Positions 21,048-31,182 of a DNA stretch of 64,000 nt are shown here, one piece after another (position 1 is the stretch's first letter; every line of letters begins with the position of its first letter). The notes under the pieces were generated by a model. The model did no database searches. It was given only the letters and a program-made list of their open reading frames with translations, and was not told the DNA's origin. The position numbers were made by a program, and so were the translations under genes. The stretch comes from Cantharellus purpuraceus (lineage: Eukaryota > Basidiomycota > Agaricomycetes > Cantharellales > Hydnaceae), in NCBI GenBank assembly GCA_025174535.1, contig JALBUN010000020.1, forward strand, positions 558,001-622,000, given 5' to 3'.

Positions 21048-21823
21048 CATGAGTGAGCCTACTGCTATTTGATAGGGCTTTTTTGACATTATTTTCTTTT
21101 CTTCTTCGTTGGTAGGGCTCATTTCCCTGGACAATCGTACCCCTGTTTCAAATGGGGTTGTGACTGGGTAGGCGTTCTGCATTTTAAATTGGGCTATTAT
21201 GGTATCAATATATGAGGCCTGAGATAGGGTGACTGTCCTGGCTTTGCGATTGCGGGAGATTGCCACTCCTAGAAGCCAGTGTACTTCACCTAAATCTTTT
21301 ATGTCAAACATGCTTTCCAGGTCAGTTTTCAGCTTCTCCATTTCCCTTTCGGAGCTTGCACATGCCAACATATCATTGACATGAATTGCAACAATTGATG
21401 AGTTTCCTTTTGAGGTTTGGGTGTATATGCAGTGATTGGCTGATACGCACTTGTATCCAAAGTTGGTCATCGTGGTATGTAGTTTTTTGTTCCACTGCCG
21501 TCCTCCCTGTTTTAATCCGTATAGCCCTTTTTGGAGTAGTGCCACATGGTCCTCCTTCTCTGGTTCCTCATATCCTGTCAGCTGACGCATATAAATCTCT
21601 TCCTCTAGATCCCCATACAAAAAAGCTGTCTTCACATCAAACTGCTGCATTATCCAATCATGTTGAGCACCTATGTGAAGTACAGTACAAATTCCATGTG
21701 TGCGACCGGCACAAAAGTATCAGTGTAGTCCATTCCTGCAACTTGAGTGAAGCCCTGAGCTACCAGGCGAACTTTATGTTCAACTTCCTGGCCTTCAGCA
21801 CCCTGCTTGATATGACATATGGG
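21048..21823 (-). pseudogene. Copia reverse transcriptase
   Basis: Reads KVRLVAQGFTQVAGMDYTDT, then MQQFDVKTAFLYGDLEEEIY, GLYGLKQGGRQWN, and DLGEVHWLLGVAI, all Copia RT landmarks. The catalytic box, normally YVDD, is HVND here, so the second catalytic aspartate is kept but the first is lost. Several stops lie near 21650-21700. Inactive. Confidence 0.88.
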
Positions 21824-21828
21824 ATGGC

Positions 21829-22345
21829 TGTTATGCACTAGGTCTGATTGGGGGTCAGAGATTGGGTCAGAGGTCGGGTCGGAGTCGGAGTATGTTGTGG
21901 GGGTCAGAACGGACTTGGCTTCAGCTTATATGCTGTGCCCTCACTAATACTGGTGTCCGAGATTTCAGAGATGGAGTACAACTTAGAGAGTTAGGATCGG
22001 ACTTAGGAACTAGGTGTGATTCAATATTTGAACTGGGGAATGAAGTTCCCAGTCGGGCAACTTAAATATATATTTTGAAATCTAATAATAATTACTCTGG
22101 TGATGGGTCTCCGAGGCTGACGGCCTTACATGAGTATGTCCAAGTCTGATGGGGATGGATGTCTGGGTTCCTATGGTGATGCTGATGCATCAATCGGAAC
22201 CGGAGATGGATGGGCAGAATCGGCGGTGACAATCAGACAGGTAGATGGAGACATGGCAGTTTCCAAATGGAGTATAGATTTCATATGCGCAGGGATCTGA
22301 GTGGATCGGATGGGGATCTGGATGTTAATGAATATAGTCATAACA
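21829..22345 (-). repeat. Gypsy-2 3' LTR
   Basis: 517 bp with TGTTATG...CATAACA termini. It shares with the 5' LTR a perfect hairpin-like element (AACTGGGGA/TCCCCAGTT type; one mismatch here). The 35-bp internal duplication present in the 5' LTR is absent. Confidence 0.88.
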
Positions 22346-22481
22346 GTATCTCTCTATTTAAGGCCGAGCCCCTGACGCCTCATGTCCGTGGATTGAATAG
22401 GTGAGACAGTTGGTGCAGTTGGAGTTATATGGGGGTCTGGAGACATATAAAAGGAGGGGCATGATTGAGGTCTTATCCTCA

Positions 22482-24079
22482 ATGATGTCAAACCTTTTGG
22501 CAAGCATGAGCATGGCCGAGCTTGAGCAGTTGCTCTTGGCCTGATGGAAGGAAGAGGAAGAGGAGCGGAAACGGAAGGAAGTGGAAGAGGAGCGGAGATG
22601 GAAGGAAGAGGCAGAAGCAGAACAGAGATGGAAGGAGGAGGAGGAGGCGGAATGGAGAGGAGGAGGAGGAGGCTGAATGGAGACAGAAGGAGGAGGAGGA
22701 GCAGAGGCGGAAAGAGGCGACAGAGATGGAATGGAGAAGGAAAGAGGTGGAAGCGAAGGCCAAGAGAGCCCACAGGGTCAAGGAACTTGTGGCCGTGATG
22801 GAGGCCGCGAGACTGAAGGAAGTGGAGGAGCAGGCGCACGAGCTAGAAGCCGCCATGGAGGTAGAGGAGGAGGTGACTGGGGCAGGGGTGACCAGCCCAG
22901 GAAGTCCAAGTGTGCCAATATGGACAGGGACCCCTGAGGTCACCATCATCTCCATTACATGGATGGAGACAACTTGTCTGACAACTGTCACTGCGGTGGA
23001 CTCACCGTTACGTCTGCGGGCACGGCCATTATTTGGGTTGGGTGCAGCTGAGGAAGATGAAGCAGCAGAGGCAGAGAGGGCAGAGGTGGAGGCGGATCCC
23101 GATGCCAATATAGAGCTCAATGCAATTGCAGAGCCCGAGGTGGGTGTGGATGTTGGGAGGGATGCAGAGCTGGATCCAACTTCAAATTGTTATGAGGAGA
23201 TGGCTTGGGTGGCTGCAGTCAAGGCTCACAAAAGAGCGGAGCTCTATGCCGCCACCACTAAGAAGAATCTCGACGTCGCAGTCTTTTCATTGAAGGCGTA
23301 CCCGAGTGCTGATATGGAGAAGCAGGAGGCGGATCAGAGGGTCATATGGTGCAAGGCAGAGAGTTGTGTGTTGGTGACCCATAAGAAGGAGCTGTGTGTC
23401 GCTAGGTCAGTGATCCAGCTTTGCAAGCACGAGATGGAGAAGGCAGTGGCAGAACAGCAGGACAAGGAGGAGGAGAGGGAACACTTGGAGGCCGCAGCAA
23501 GAAGGGGCGGACCACCCAAGGCTCTGGCCCCAGTGGAGCCATTCGGTGGGCCCAGCATAACTTGTGACTTGTGTCGTGATGCGGGCGTGGAATGTGTGTG
23601 GCCTACCGGCCCAACTCGCCACCTTCAGTCCTGCGATCATTGTCGGGGTCGGAAAGGAGGGTGTAGGATCAATGGAAAGTTCGATCCCTGGAGTTGGAGC
23701 GTCAGGTCCCAACTAGTGGTACAAGGAGGGGCAGAGAAAGAATCAGAAGGTTGTCTGACCAAAAAGTGGCGGATGGAGACAGGTGCTGTGGCAGCCAGGG
23801 GTAGTGGTGTCAGATCGGAAGGGGCAACGACCGGTGCAGGTACAGGGCGCGTCTCTGCACCCAATAGTACCATGGGCCAGCTTATCCGGCTGGTTAACCT
23901 GCAGTTGGAGCACCTCCGGCGGACGGAGGGGTTGCTAGTGGACTTGGTGAAGACGATGAAATGGAAGGAGGTTCTGGAGGGTCGGCGGACGGCCAAGTTA
24001 TGTCGGTTGCGGAAGTTCATGGCCCCTTTGGACAAGGATTTGGACATGGGGGATGAGAAAGATTGGGTGTCAGATGTAG
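22482..24079 (+). pseudogene. Antisense accessory gene of Gypsy-2 with cysteine cluster and coiled coil
   Basis: The likely start is ATG at 22482 (MMSNLLASMSMAELEQLLLA), 38 bp after a TATAAAAGG box (22446). A TGA at 22542 and a frameshift near 22660 interrupt a Glu/Lys/Arg-rich helix. From there one frame runs to 24079, where the 7.67-kb element is inserted; the native stop lies at 31752 just beyond it. A cysteine cluster (CDLCRDAGVECVWP...SCDHCRGRKGGC, coded at about 23563-23670) resembles a Zn(2)Cys(6)-like binding motif. A C-terminal amphipathic helix follows. Similar cysteine-cluster proteins occur in basidiomycete repeats, but the role is unknown. It lies opposite to the Pol genes. Confidence 0.6.
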
Positions 24080-24646
24080 GATGCTTGTTCGGAATCATGT
24101 CAGTATACAATATTCTGATGTATATGAGATATACATCAGAATTTCAATGATACATAAAGCCAGGGAGTTACAATTTGGATATCTTAAAAGATTTCGGATG
24201 TGTGAAATTTTCATAAATATAAACATATATTCTATATTTTAATAAACTTTTAAAGATAAGACATTTGGTTGAGATGAACATAATTATTTACATGGATATA
24301 ATAGGAATGTATGTATTAATATAATTGGTATTATATAGGGTATTTAGATATACAAATACCAGGTGGGGATTAAAGATAGTTCAAATTATGTTATAAGTAT
24401 TGTATAAGAAAGAATCAATGATATTTGGATGTTCCTTCAAGAGAGTTGCCACCACTAAATCAGGAAAAAAAAGAATTATTTTTGAGAATTATGCCAAAAT
24501 ATCAAAATATGTTTTAATCTAGTATATTGTGTAAAATTTGAGAATCATGTTGAAATATGAAAATAAGTTTGAATTGAAGTGTATTGTATAAAATTTGAGG
24601 AAAATAGGTTGTACATACGTATTTGTTGTATTTCTGAATAAGCGTC
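24080..24646 (+). repeat. Left terminal direct repeat (copy B)
   Basis: 567 bp, GATGCTTGTTC...GAATAAGCGTC, with the palindrome at 24112-24142. The left flank is TAG; its right flank is TTA and does not match, so it was not inserted alone. Confidence 0.88.
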
Positions 24647-25181
24647 TTAGGAAAGTCTTGGAAACAAACACCTTTAATGCAGTGAAGCTATTTTTAAAAC
24701 AAAGTAACTTAGTTAGGGCATAGTGGTAGATAATCTTGTTCTAACATAAGACTGTATGACTATCCCTCGTACTTTAGGGTGCAATACCATCAGATTTTCC
24801 ATCCAAAGTGGTGGAAAATAATGATCCTGCTCCATACTAGTATATAACTCTGTTAATTTCTGTTCCAGAAGTGTGCCATCAGTACATCTGTATAAAGTCA
24901 GTGATTGGAACCTTGATATTTATAAAGGAACTTACCTCAGAAACAAATCATGGAGGGATCCTATCCGAGATATATACCAATCATTAACTCTTCTATCAAA
25001 CTCTATCTTGCATTGAAGCATAAAAGAGAGCATCTTCATAATGCTTATAACATAAAAACATAATAATCATTTTATTAAGAAAGCAAGATGTATATATCTA
25101 CTGCCTATACAAAATATCAAATGTTCAGAAAAAAAATGATTATTATGTTTTTTCATTTCTGTTTTATAAGCAGAGAGGGAT
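24647..25181. other. AT-rich noncoding stretch
   Basis: No open frame or repeat was recognised between the left terminal repeat and the first cargo gene. Promoter elements for the following gene may lie here, but none is clear. Confidence 0.4.
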
Positions 25182-26254
25182 TTGAAAATGCCACAAATCT
25201 TTGAAGATATAAAAGCAATCAAAGGCTGGATAAGTGACAATGATGCACTGATAAAAGCTATGGCAAGTCAAATGGAAGTAAAAGATGAATTAATATCTGA
25301 TCTTATAAATGTCAAGTCTTGGATGAGTGAAAAGGATAGGCAGATCACTATGCTTGAACAACAGGTTAATTCCCAGAGTCAGGAAATTCAGGTGCTTAAG
25401 AAACAGGTTGAGGAAAAAATACAATTATAACTACTTTGACAGACAGGAAAGAGAATTTAGATGAATGGATGAGTGAAATGAATGATATTGTATCAGGATT
25501 TGGAACAGATATTCATAAACTTCAGAGACAGGTTAATAGGTGTGTTGCCACAATATCAGACCATGGAACAGATATTCATCAACAGGTCAATACACATAAT
25601 GCAGAGAATCTTATATTGGACCATAGAACAGATATTCATAAACTTCAGAAACAGGTTAATAGATGTATTGCAACAATATCAGACATTGTGGAATGGAAAT
25701 CTGAAGTGCATGAGTGGATTGTAGAAACAGATGATACTGTAGTGGAACTTGGAACAGACATTAATAAACTTCAGAAACAGGGTGATAAATATAAAGCAAT
25801 AATATCTGAGATTGTTGACTGGAAATTTGATATGAATCACTGGGCTGGAAAACAAGAACAGGAGGTAACAAGGTTACAGGAAAATGGTACCAGAAAGGTG
25901 ACATTTAAGATAGTGAAAAGAGGTGTAGACTATATACTTATAGACTCAGATCAGTCTTGTAGACTAAATAGAATGGAATTATTCATAAATGGTGAGCCTA
26001 GAAAACTATCTACAATATATACTAGAAAGAATGAAATGTCATCATATGATGTAGATGGTAATAGGATTAATTTTCAAACATGGAAGCAAGGAATGACTCA
26101 AGGTTTAAGGCATCAAGAAAAAAGGTCTAATGAACGATCTCAAACTCCTAGTTCAAGGCATCAAGAAAAAAGGTCTAAGGAACGATCTGATTCAGACTCT
26201 GATCAATCTCAAATTCCTAGTTCAAGAAAAAGATGTAGAGGGAGAACCCAGTAA
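25182..26254 (+). CDS. Repetitive coiled-coil protein with basic RS-like tail (one frameshift)
   Basis: Two frames, 25182-25430 and from about 25420 to 26254, join across a run of six A at 25414-25419 to give about 355 aa. The body is a series of related helical repeats with the recurring motif GTDIHKLQKQVNRC and a W-K/M-S spacing (WMSEKD, WMSEMN, WKSEV). Then comes a beta-rich segment (TFKIVKRGVDYILIDSDQ), and the end is rich in Arg, Ser, Glu and Asp (EKRSKERSDSDSDQS). No family was recognised. The frame break is in a homopolymer, so it may be a mutation, a sequencing error or programmed frameshifting. It is first on the element's plus strand. Confidence 0.6.
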
Positions 26255-26318
26255 TGTAAGCCTCCGAAGACGTAGGATACAAGGTCACCTTGGAGTGAAT
26301 GGCTGTCCATGAGCAGTC

Positions 26319-26860
26319 TAATGATGTCCCTATCTGTCGTTTCATTTCTCCATGATTTCCCCTTTAGTAGCTCAACTTCACACGCTTCGTCAGCTGGCTT
26401 GATCAGCATTTCTTGCATCATTTGCTCCTCATATTGTGTCGTTGTGCCCTGGGAATTTTTATATAAAATGGCGCTAGTTTTTGCCTTTGGAATCAAAAAA
26501 CAAGTTTTCAGCCAACGCTCTAAGTCTACACTCTACATCACAATCCATCATCTCTACACTGAGGTAAAACACCTTGGTTCAACGATCAGATTTCCCTCCG
26601 CCACCGAGAGGTTGCTTCTCCTGAAACCAGCTTTCGCGTACCTCCCAACCGGGCTCCGCATTGTCATCCAGTCACAGAGCACGATCAGCCATCGGGACCG
26701 ACCTTTTGCTCCCATCCTCATCCAACCACAGAGCACTATCCCACTTCCCTGTTACGTACCCCTCGCCCTGATTGATCTTTGGAGTGCTGAACAACTGCGT
26801 TACACACCGTCTGCTTGCTAGGACCATTGCACGCAGGCTTATAGGATCTATTCCATAAGC
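26319..26860 (-). mobile_element. Insertion fragment, inverse copy of 33670-34258
   Basis: GC-richer DNA inside the AT-rich element. It matches 33670-34258 in reverse orientation over about 540 bp, starting at CCCTATCTGTCG and ending GCGAACCGACACC. It contains TATATAAAATGGCGCTAG. The flanking 26255-26318 and 26861-27060 are also GC-richer than the element and are probably part of the same insertion. Its open frames are not genes. Confidence 0.65.
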
Positions 26861-27060
26861 GAACCGACACCGAGTGACATCATCGGGCTGCTCAAGGACA
26901 ACGATTCAATTATCTGGTACACCATGCCGCTGCAAAGTCTCACCTACTGTCTGCTCAGTAAGTGCATCATTATCAACCCTCACAGCCAAAAGGCTGTCCT
27001 TTGATAATGTGATCAAACTGCTCCTGACAAGGTGACCTTCCATCCGTCGTCATTACCATG

Positions 27061-27361
27061 ATATGATAATATCCAATCGGCTGGTACACCTATTTAGCTA
27101 TGCAGCAAAGAATTTGGAATGAAAGACTGGCAAGATAGGAAACAAGGAACTGGTAGAAGAATGATAGATGAAAGGACAGGGAATTCTGTATGGGACTTTG
27201 TTGTAGTATTCAGAACGAGTGCATGCATCTGGCTATTGACAACTTTAGAAAATATATATAATTCAATTTATAAATATTAGATAAAAATATGGACATTCTG
27301 CTCTTCAGAACTATGCACATATCTAGTAAATAAATTTTATATATCCTTCTTTATTGACATC
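27061..27361. other. AT-rich spacer without recognised features
   Basis: Returns to the element's base composition. No supported gene. Confidence 0.35.
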
Positions 27362-27529
27362 ATGGGTAAAGATAAGAAGTGCAATGATTGGAGTTCTCAT
27401 AATCTTTGGGATTATGGTATAATGGTTGACACACAATGGACTAAACAGTTTTTTGAGACAGATTTTAGAGATATTACTTTAGATACTGATGATGAGATCC
27501 TCAGTTTTGATTACAAAAAGATGATGTGA
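27362..27529 (+). CDS. Small acidic hypothetical protein (55 aa)
   Basis: Open frame starting MGKDKKCNDWSSHNLWDYG and ending in FDYKKMM, with an acidic middle (DTDDEI). No family was recognised. Base composition and position between other plus-strand frames of the element support a real gene, but short length limits certainty. Confidence 0.4.
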   Translation: MGKDKKCNDWSSHNLWDYGIMVDTQWTKQFFETDFRDITLDTDDEILSFDYKKMM

Positions 27530-27606
27530 AATGTTTAAAGGAGTCTTCAAGAAAATTTTTACATACTTAGATAAGGAAGAATAAGGGAAAAAGTGCTTTA
27601 GAGGAA

Positions 27607-27852
27607 ATGACAATACCTTGCATTCAAACATCGAGAAAAGTCCCCCAGTTTTACCTAGTAACTGTTACAAGAGAGCTTGATCATGCTATCACAGAAGGGT
27701 TGTTTTCAGAAGTGATAACAAATGTAAGGTGTTGTTTTCCTGTAACAGTAACAGGTATGAAACATATTAATAGTAGAAAGAATGTTCTACAGTGTTTTGA
27801 AGCATTTAAGAAGTTTGTAGATATACTTGATAGGAAATTAGATGAGAAATAA
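27607..27852 (+). CDS. Hypothetical protein (81 aa) of the AT-rich element
   Basis: The frame reads IPCIQTSRKVPQFYLVTVTR, then TEGLFSEVITNVRCC and FEAFKKFVDILDRKL. Alternating hydrophobic strands followed by a C-terminal helix suggest a small folded protein. It starts 77 bp after the previous small frame. No family was recognised. Confidence 0.45.
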   Translation: MTIPCIQTSRKVPQFYLVTVTRELDHAITEGLFSEVITNVRCCFPVTVTGMKHINSRKNVLQCFEAFKKFVDILDRKLDEK

Positions 27853-27890
27853 TGAGTTTTGAAAATTAATATATAATAACCAGAGACACC

Positions 27891-28070
27891 ATGTTGAATA
27901 TACCCGAGATTGGTGATAAGGTATCATTTATCAATGCAAGAACACAAATGACAGTGACAGGTATTGTTACATTAGTAACTGGCACTTTGTCAGATGACAC
28001 TTTGCTAATAACTGTTACTTATGATGACAATGAGATTCAGCTACCACTACGTGCACTACAACAAGTATAA
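27891..28070 (+). CDS. Small beta-rich hypothetical protein (59 aa)
   Basis: MLNIPEIGDKVSFINARTQ followed by VTGIVTLVTG, LLITVTYDDNEIQLPL. The pattern of short strands with D-K-V and G-T-V turns resembles small barrel folds such as SH3/KOW-like domains, but this is only an impression. It starts 38 bp after the preceding frame and may be co-expressed with it. Confidence 0.45.
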   Translation: MLNIPEIGDKVSFINARTQMTVTGIVTLVTGTLSDDTLLITVTYDDNEIQLPLRALQQV

Positions 28071-28138
28071 GATAAATCAGATAAGTGAATATGCAATATT
28101 TTTATTCACTCAAATGAAGGCATGTGTGGTGATAGTGA

Positions 28139-28345
28139 AAAATTCAAATTACTTGGAAGTGCAATCATATAACTACTACATCTGTAGTTACAGATTGTAA
28201 GGATATTAAATGTCCTAAGAGCTCTGAACATTCAAAAAATACTCATCATGATACTAATGGTACTTATTGTTGTGTGAACAAAAGTTCAAATCTTGAAATT
28301 ATCCAAGTGAAAATAAATGAAAAATGTTGTGAGTGTAGAAACTAG
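28139..28345 (+). CDS. Cysteine-rich open frame without a start codon
   Basis: Sixty-eight open codons end at a TAG at 28343-28345. They contain DCKDIKCPKSSEHSK, THHD, YCCV and EKCCECRN, so at least eight cysteines and three histidines that could bind metal. There is no ATG; translation would need an upstream exon or frameshift. It could be a degraded gene. Confidence 0.3.
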   Translation, partial: KIQITWKCNHITTTSVVTDCKDIKCPKSSEHSKNTHHDTNGTYCCVNKSSNLEIIQVKINEKCCECRN

Positions 28346-28363
28346 GACTTTTAAATCAACTCC

Positions 28364-28978
28364 TTATGAGGATTCTTTGAACATCTGATTTCTTATACTT
28401 TGGAATATAATGTCAATAGCATTAGAACACTCTTCAAACTGAGCTTCTATGCTGTATCCAGAGGAAGGATATACAACAATTGAAACACCCTGATTGTTAT
28501 TGGTGGTTTCATATAATTTTAACCTACCATCCTTAGTTATGATCATACCATAGATTGTGATTTTACTTTTCTTGAAAACTCTCTGCTGTTGTTTCAATGC
28601 AACAACCATTGATGTAACCAAATTGTTATACACATCACAGTTCTTACAAGTTTCCCCAGCAATAGAAATATTACAACTAGGCAGATTATCCTGTTGCATG
28701 GTTTGCAGACTTGACATACAATGATTTTGTTGAATCCAGGTTGAATTACTTATTTCATTGCCCTTTTCAATCATCTTATTGTACAGTGCTTCTGGTGTTT
28801 TATCTCTTTCCTGAGAAACCAATCCAGCTGGAAAGAAGTCCTTTGGGGGATTTCTTAATCTGAATTTTATGTAGATGGTGTCAGAGTCTATATACAAAGG
28901 ATTTTCATCATCCTCTGGTTCTTTTTTAACAAAGACAGTAGATATTTTACGAACAACTTGCTTAGAGACAGACAACAT
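28364..28978 (-). CDS. Hypothetical 204-aa protein, only minus-strand gene of the AT-rich element
   Basis: Starts MLSVSKQVVRKISTVFVKKE and is intact over 204 codons. The middle contains CNISIAGETCKNCDVYNN and a predicted helix (LVTSMVVALKQQQRVFKKSK). The C-terminal part alternates strand and helix (YGMIITKDGRLKLYETTNN, VVYPSSGYSIEAQFE). No family was recognised. It diverges from the transposase gene across a 96-bp AT-rich gap that could hold a bidirectional promoter. Confidence 0.6.
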   Translation of the reverse strand: MLSVSKQVVRKISTVFVKKEPEDDENPLYIDSDTIYIKFRLRNPPKDFFPAGLVSQERDKTPEALYNKMIEKGNEISNSTWIQQNHCMSSLQTMQQDNLPSCNISIAGETCKNCDVYNNLVTSMVVALKQQQRVFKKSKITIYGMIITKDGRLKLYETTNNNQGVSIVVYPSSGYSIEAQFEECSNAIDIIFQSIRNQMFKESS

Positions 28979-29074
28979 AGCTTCATAGAATAAATATTAT
29001 TTAATTTAAAATTCAATTATCAAAAAAATGAACATATTTTTGTTTTACTGTAATATAAGAGTATCTTAGTCAAA

Positions 29075-30550
29075 ATGCCCTCAGACCAGCAAAAACGCAC
29101 AAAGGAGCAAAAAGAGAAAGAGCAAAAAGAGAAAGAAGAAAAAGAGCTTCAGCAACTTAAAATGTGGAATGATCAAAGGGACAGAGCATATAATAAGTTG
29201 ATGGACAATCATTGGAATTTTCTATACACAAAGTGGCCTGTCTTAGAACACAAAAATATCATAGAACAAAACTAAAAGATATGAATGACATGGATGATGT
29301 AAAAAAAGTAGTATATAACAAGCTTGGACCAATACCAGTATTTTTCTTTCTTGTGGTATTGTTTTCAGTTGAAGAACATTCTACACCTTATAGAGAGATA
29401 GAAAAAGGCTTGTTAGTACTATATCATCTACTCAAAGGTCCTACTTATGAAGAAATAGGAAATTTCATGCCATCAAGTAGCTTTTATGATGTTCATAAGG
29501 AATTTTATGGTCGTCTGCATCATCTTAACTTTGATCTAGATAAACAAGTTACTGATTCACTGCGTACAATGTTCTCAAATATAATAATAAGGATATTATC
29601 AGCTCTTATAAAGAATCCTCCAAAAATGGAATCAGTGACATTACTTCTTGATGGTCATGATACAAGAGGAATTTTGATTGGATCGACATCTGAAGAGGGG
29701 TACTCACATAAATTTAAAAAGGCAGGATTTAGTACTCAAGTATGCATTGACATTAATCAAATGGTTCTATTCACCTCACCTTCATTGGCATGTAAACTAA
29801 ATCCTGATGCAAAAATGTTTGTAGAGATGGCTGTATGGAATAAAATAGATAAGAATGATCAGATAGGCTTTGATGGAGCTTATCCATCTGCTATTCCAGA
29901 AGTAGTAAAGGCAAGTATATTAAAGCCTAAGAACTTCTTTTATCCTTTTAGGAAGCCAAAAAATGTTGAACTTAAACCTGAAGAAAAGATTTTTAATAAG
30001 AAGTTTGGTGCCTTTCGTTCAACAGTAGAAGCATTCTTTGGAGGGTTTGCAATATTGTTTGAAAAATTTGATAATAAGAGATCTATTAGAACTACAAATC
30101 CTGCTGTCTTTAATCTGGAATTAAAGGTAGCATGTCTATTATGGAATATTAAGAAATTTGTAGAACTACGTAAGATCAAACCATCCCCTTATCATGAAAA
30201 ATGGTGTGAACAATATTTTGATTACCCTGAGGAAGAGGACCCAGATATTGAGCCACCCAGATCATTACTGGAAAGAGCAGAAGATGTTGACAAGATGACT
30301 CTATCTCAACAACGACTATTAGAAAGATGTGAGTATGATGTGGAGATGCATTATGAGACTGAAAATGAAGTAGAACAAATAATAAGGCAAAGAAAAAGGA
30401 AAGTACGTAGAATATTTAGTTAAATGGAAATGTTATGCAGAGAAAACTTGGGAAGCAACATCAAGCTTTAAATCTACAGAATGTATTAAAGAGTATTGGA
30501 AAGACAATAGTAATAGTATTATTGTATACCTATGCTACATTCAACTGTAA
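29075..30550 (+). CDS. DDE_4 (IS5/PIF-Harbinger-like) transposase with C-terminal chromodomain, two frame breaks
   Basis: Three frames form one protein. Frame 1 (29075-29275) is a Lys/Glu-rich N-terminus. Frame 2 (from about 29260 to 30405) holds a helix-turn-helix-like segment (PTYEEIGNFMPSSSFYDVHK) and the catalytic triad: D in LLLDGHD (codon 147 counted from 29212), D in GFDGAYPSAI (221) and E in FRSTVEAFFGGFAILF (273). The last matches the RxxVExxFGxLK pattern of DDE_Tnp_4. Frame 3 (30395-30550) gives the chromodomain end VEYLVKWKCYAEKTWEA and IKEYWK. Both breaks lie in A-rich runs. It probably mobilises the element and targets chromatin through the chromodomain. As written it is not a single reading frame. 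Confidence 0.75.
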
Positions 30551-30605
30551 ATTTTTTTCCCAGAATAAAATTGAATATTTGTATGTTTTATACTTATAGG
30601 TATCT

Positions 30606-31103
30606 ATGGAGACTGATCCATTACTGAAACAGCGTCTCAATCAACAGTTTTACCAAAAGCCTTTTCACAGCAATCCACACCGGCTAGCTAATTGTGCAAC
30701 GTGTGACTGGTACCCCTTTGGGCAGTATCTGGACCGTTCATATGCTGAAGGTGAAGTGTTCCAGCTTTCAAAGTATCCTCATATCAAATATGTATTTCTT
30801 GGTCTACAACCTGATAAAATAGGCTATAATGAAAGTGATCCTATTTTTGTAGCAGAATTTGCAGGTTTTCTGAATAAAACCAACAGATTTGTAAGTGGTT
30901 CTGATCCAACCTCTGGATATGCACACATTATAACCACACATGTGAATCAGGCGTTTGTTAGACAGCCAGGCCCAGATATAAATAGGCAGAAACTATATCT
31001 TGGCCGTACAGTGCACATGATCTACATAACTAGTATTGGTATACTATTGGCTTTGCTGTGTTGGACAGTGTCCAGACATACCAATGAAGATAAGAATTCA
31101 TAA
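30606..31103 (+). CDS. Hypothetical tail-anchored membrane protein (165 aa)
   Basis: Starts METDPLLKQRLNQQFYQK. The body includes CATCDWYPFGQYLDRSY and FVAEFAGFLNKTNRF. One strongly hydrophobic segment near the C-terminus (IYITSIGILLALLCW, about residues 139-155) precedes a short charged tail (SRHTNEDKNS), the layout of a tail-anchored protein. There is no N-terminal signal peptide. The frame is intact. A membrane protein is unexpected in a DNA transposon. No family was recognised. Confidence 0.6.
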   Translation: METDPLLKQRLNQQFYQKPFHSNPHRLANCATCDWYPFGQYLDRSYAEGEVFQLSKYPHIKYVFLGLQPDKIGYNESDPIFVAEFAGFLNKTNRFVSGSDPTSGYAHIITTHVNQAFVRQPGPDINRQKLYLGRTVHMIYITSIGILLALLCWTVSRHTNEDKNS

Positions 31104-31182
31104 TGGCATGTCTAAATCTATGGAGAAAGAAGCTTGTTGATGATATAAGGTGATGATTTTTGTTTTTAAAATGACCTCCCTA

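Noticed and set aside
22354..23120. Minus-strand leucine/serine-rich open frames
   Set aside because: They are shadows of the purine-rich plus-strand coiled-coil coding sequence.
26309..26821. 170-aa open frame in the AT-rich element and its relative at 33718-34134
   Set aside because: It lies in a repeated noncoding fragment with a TATA-like motif, and the two copies differ by indels that do not preserve frame.
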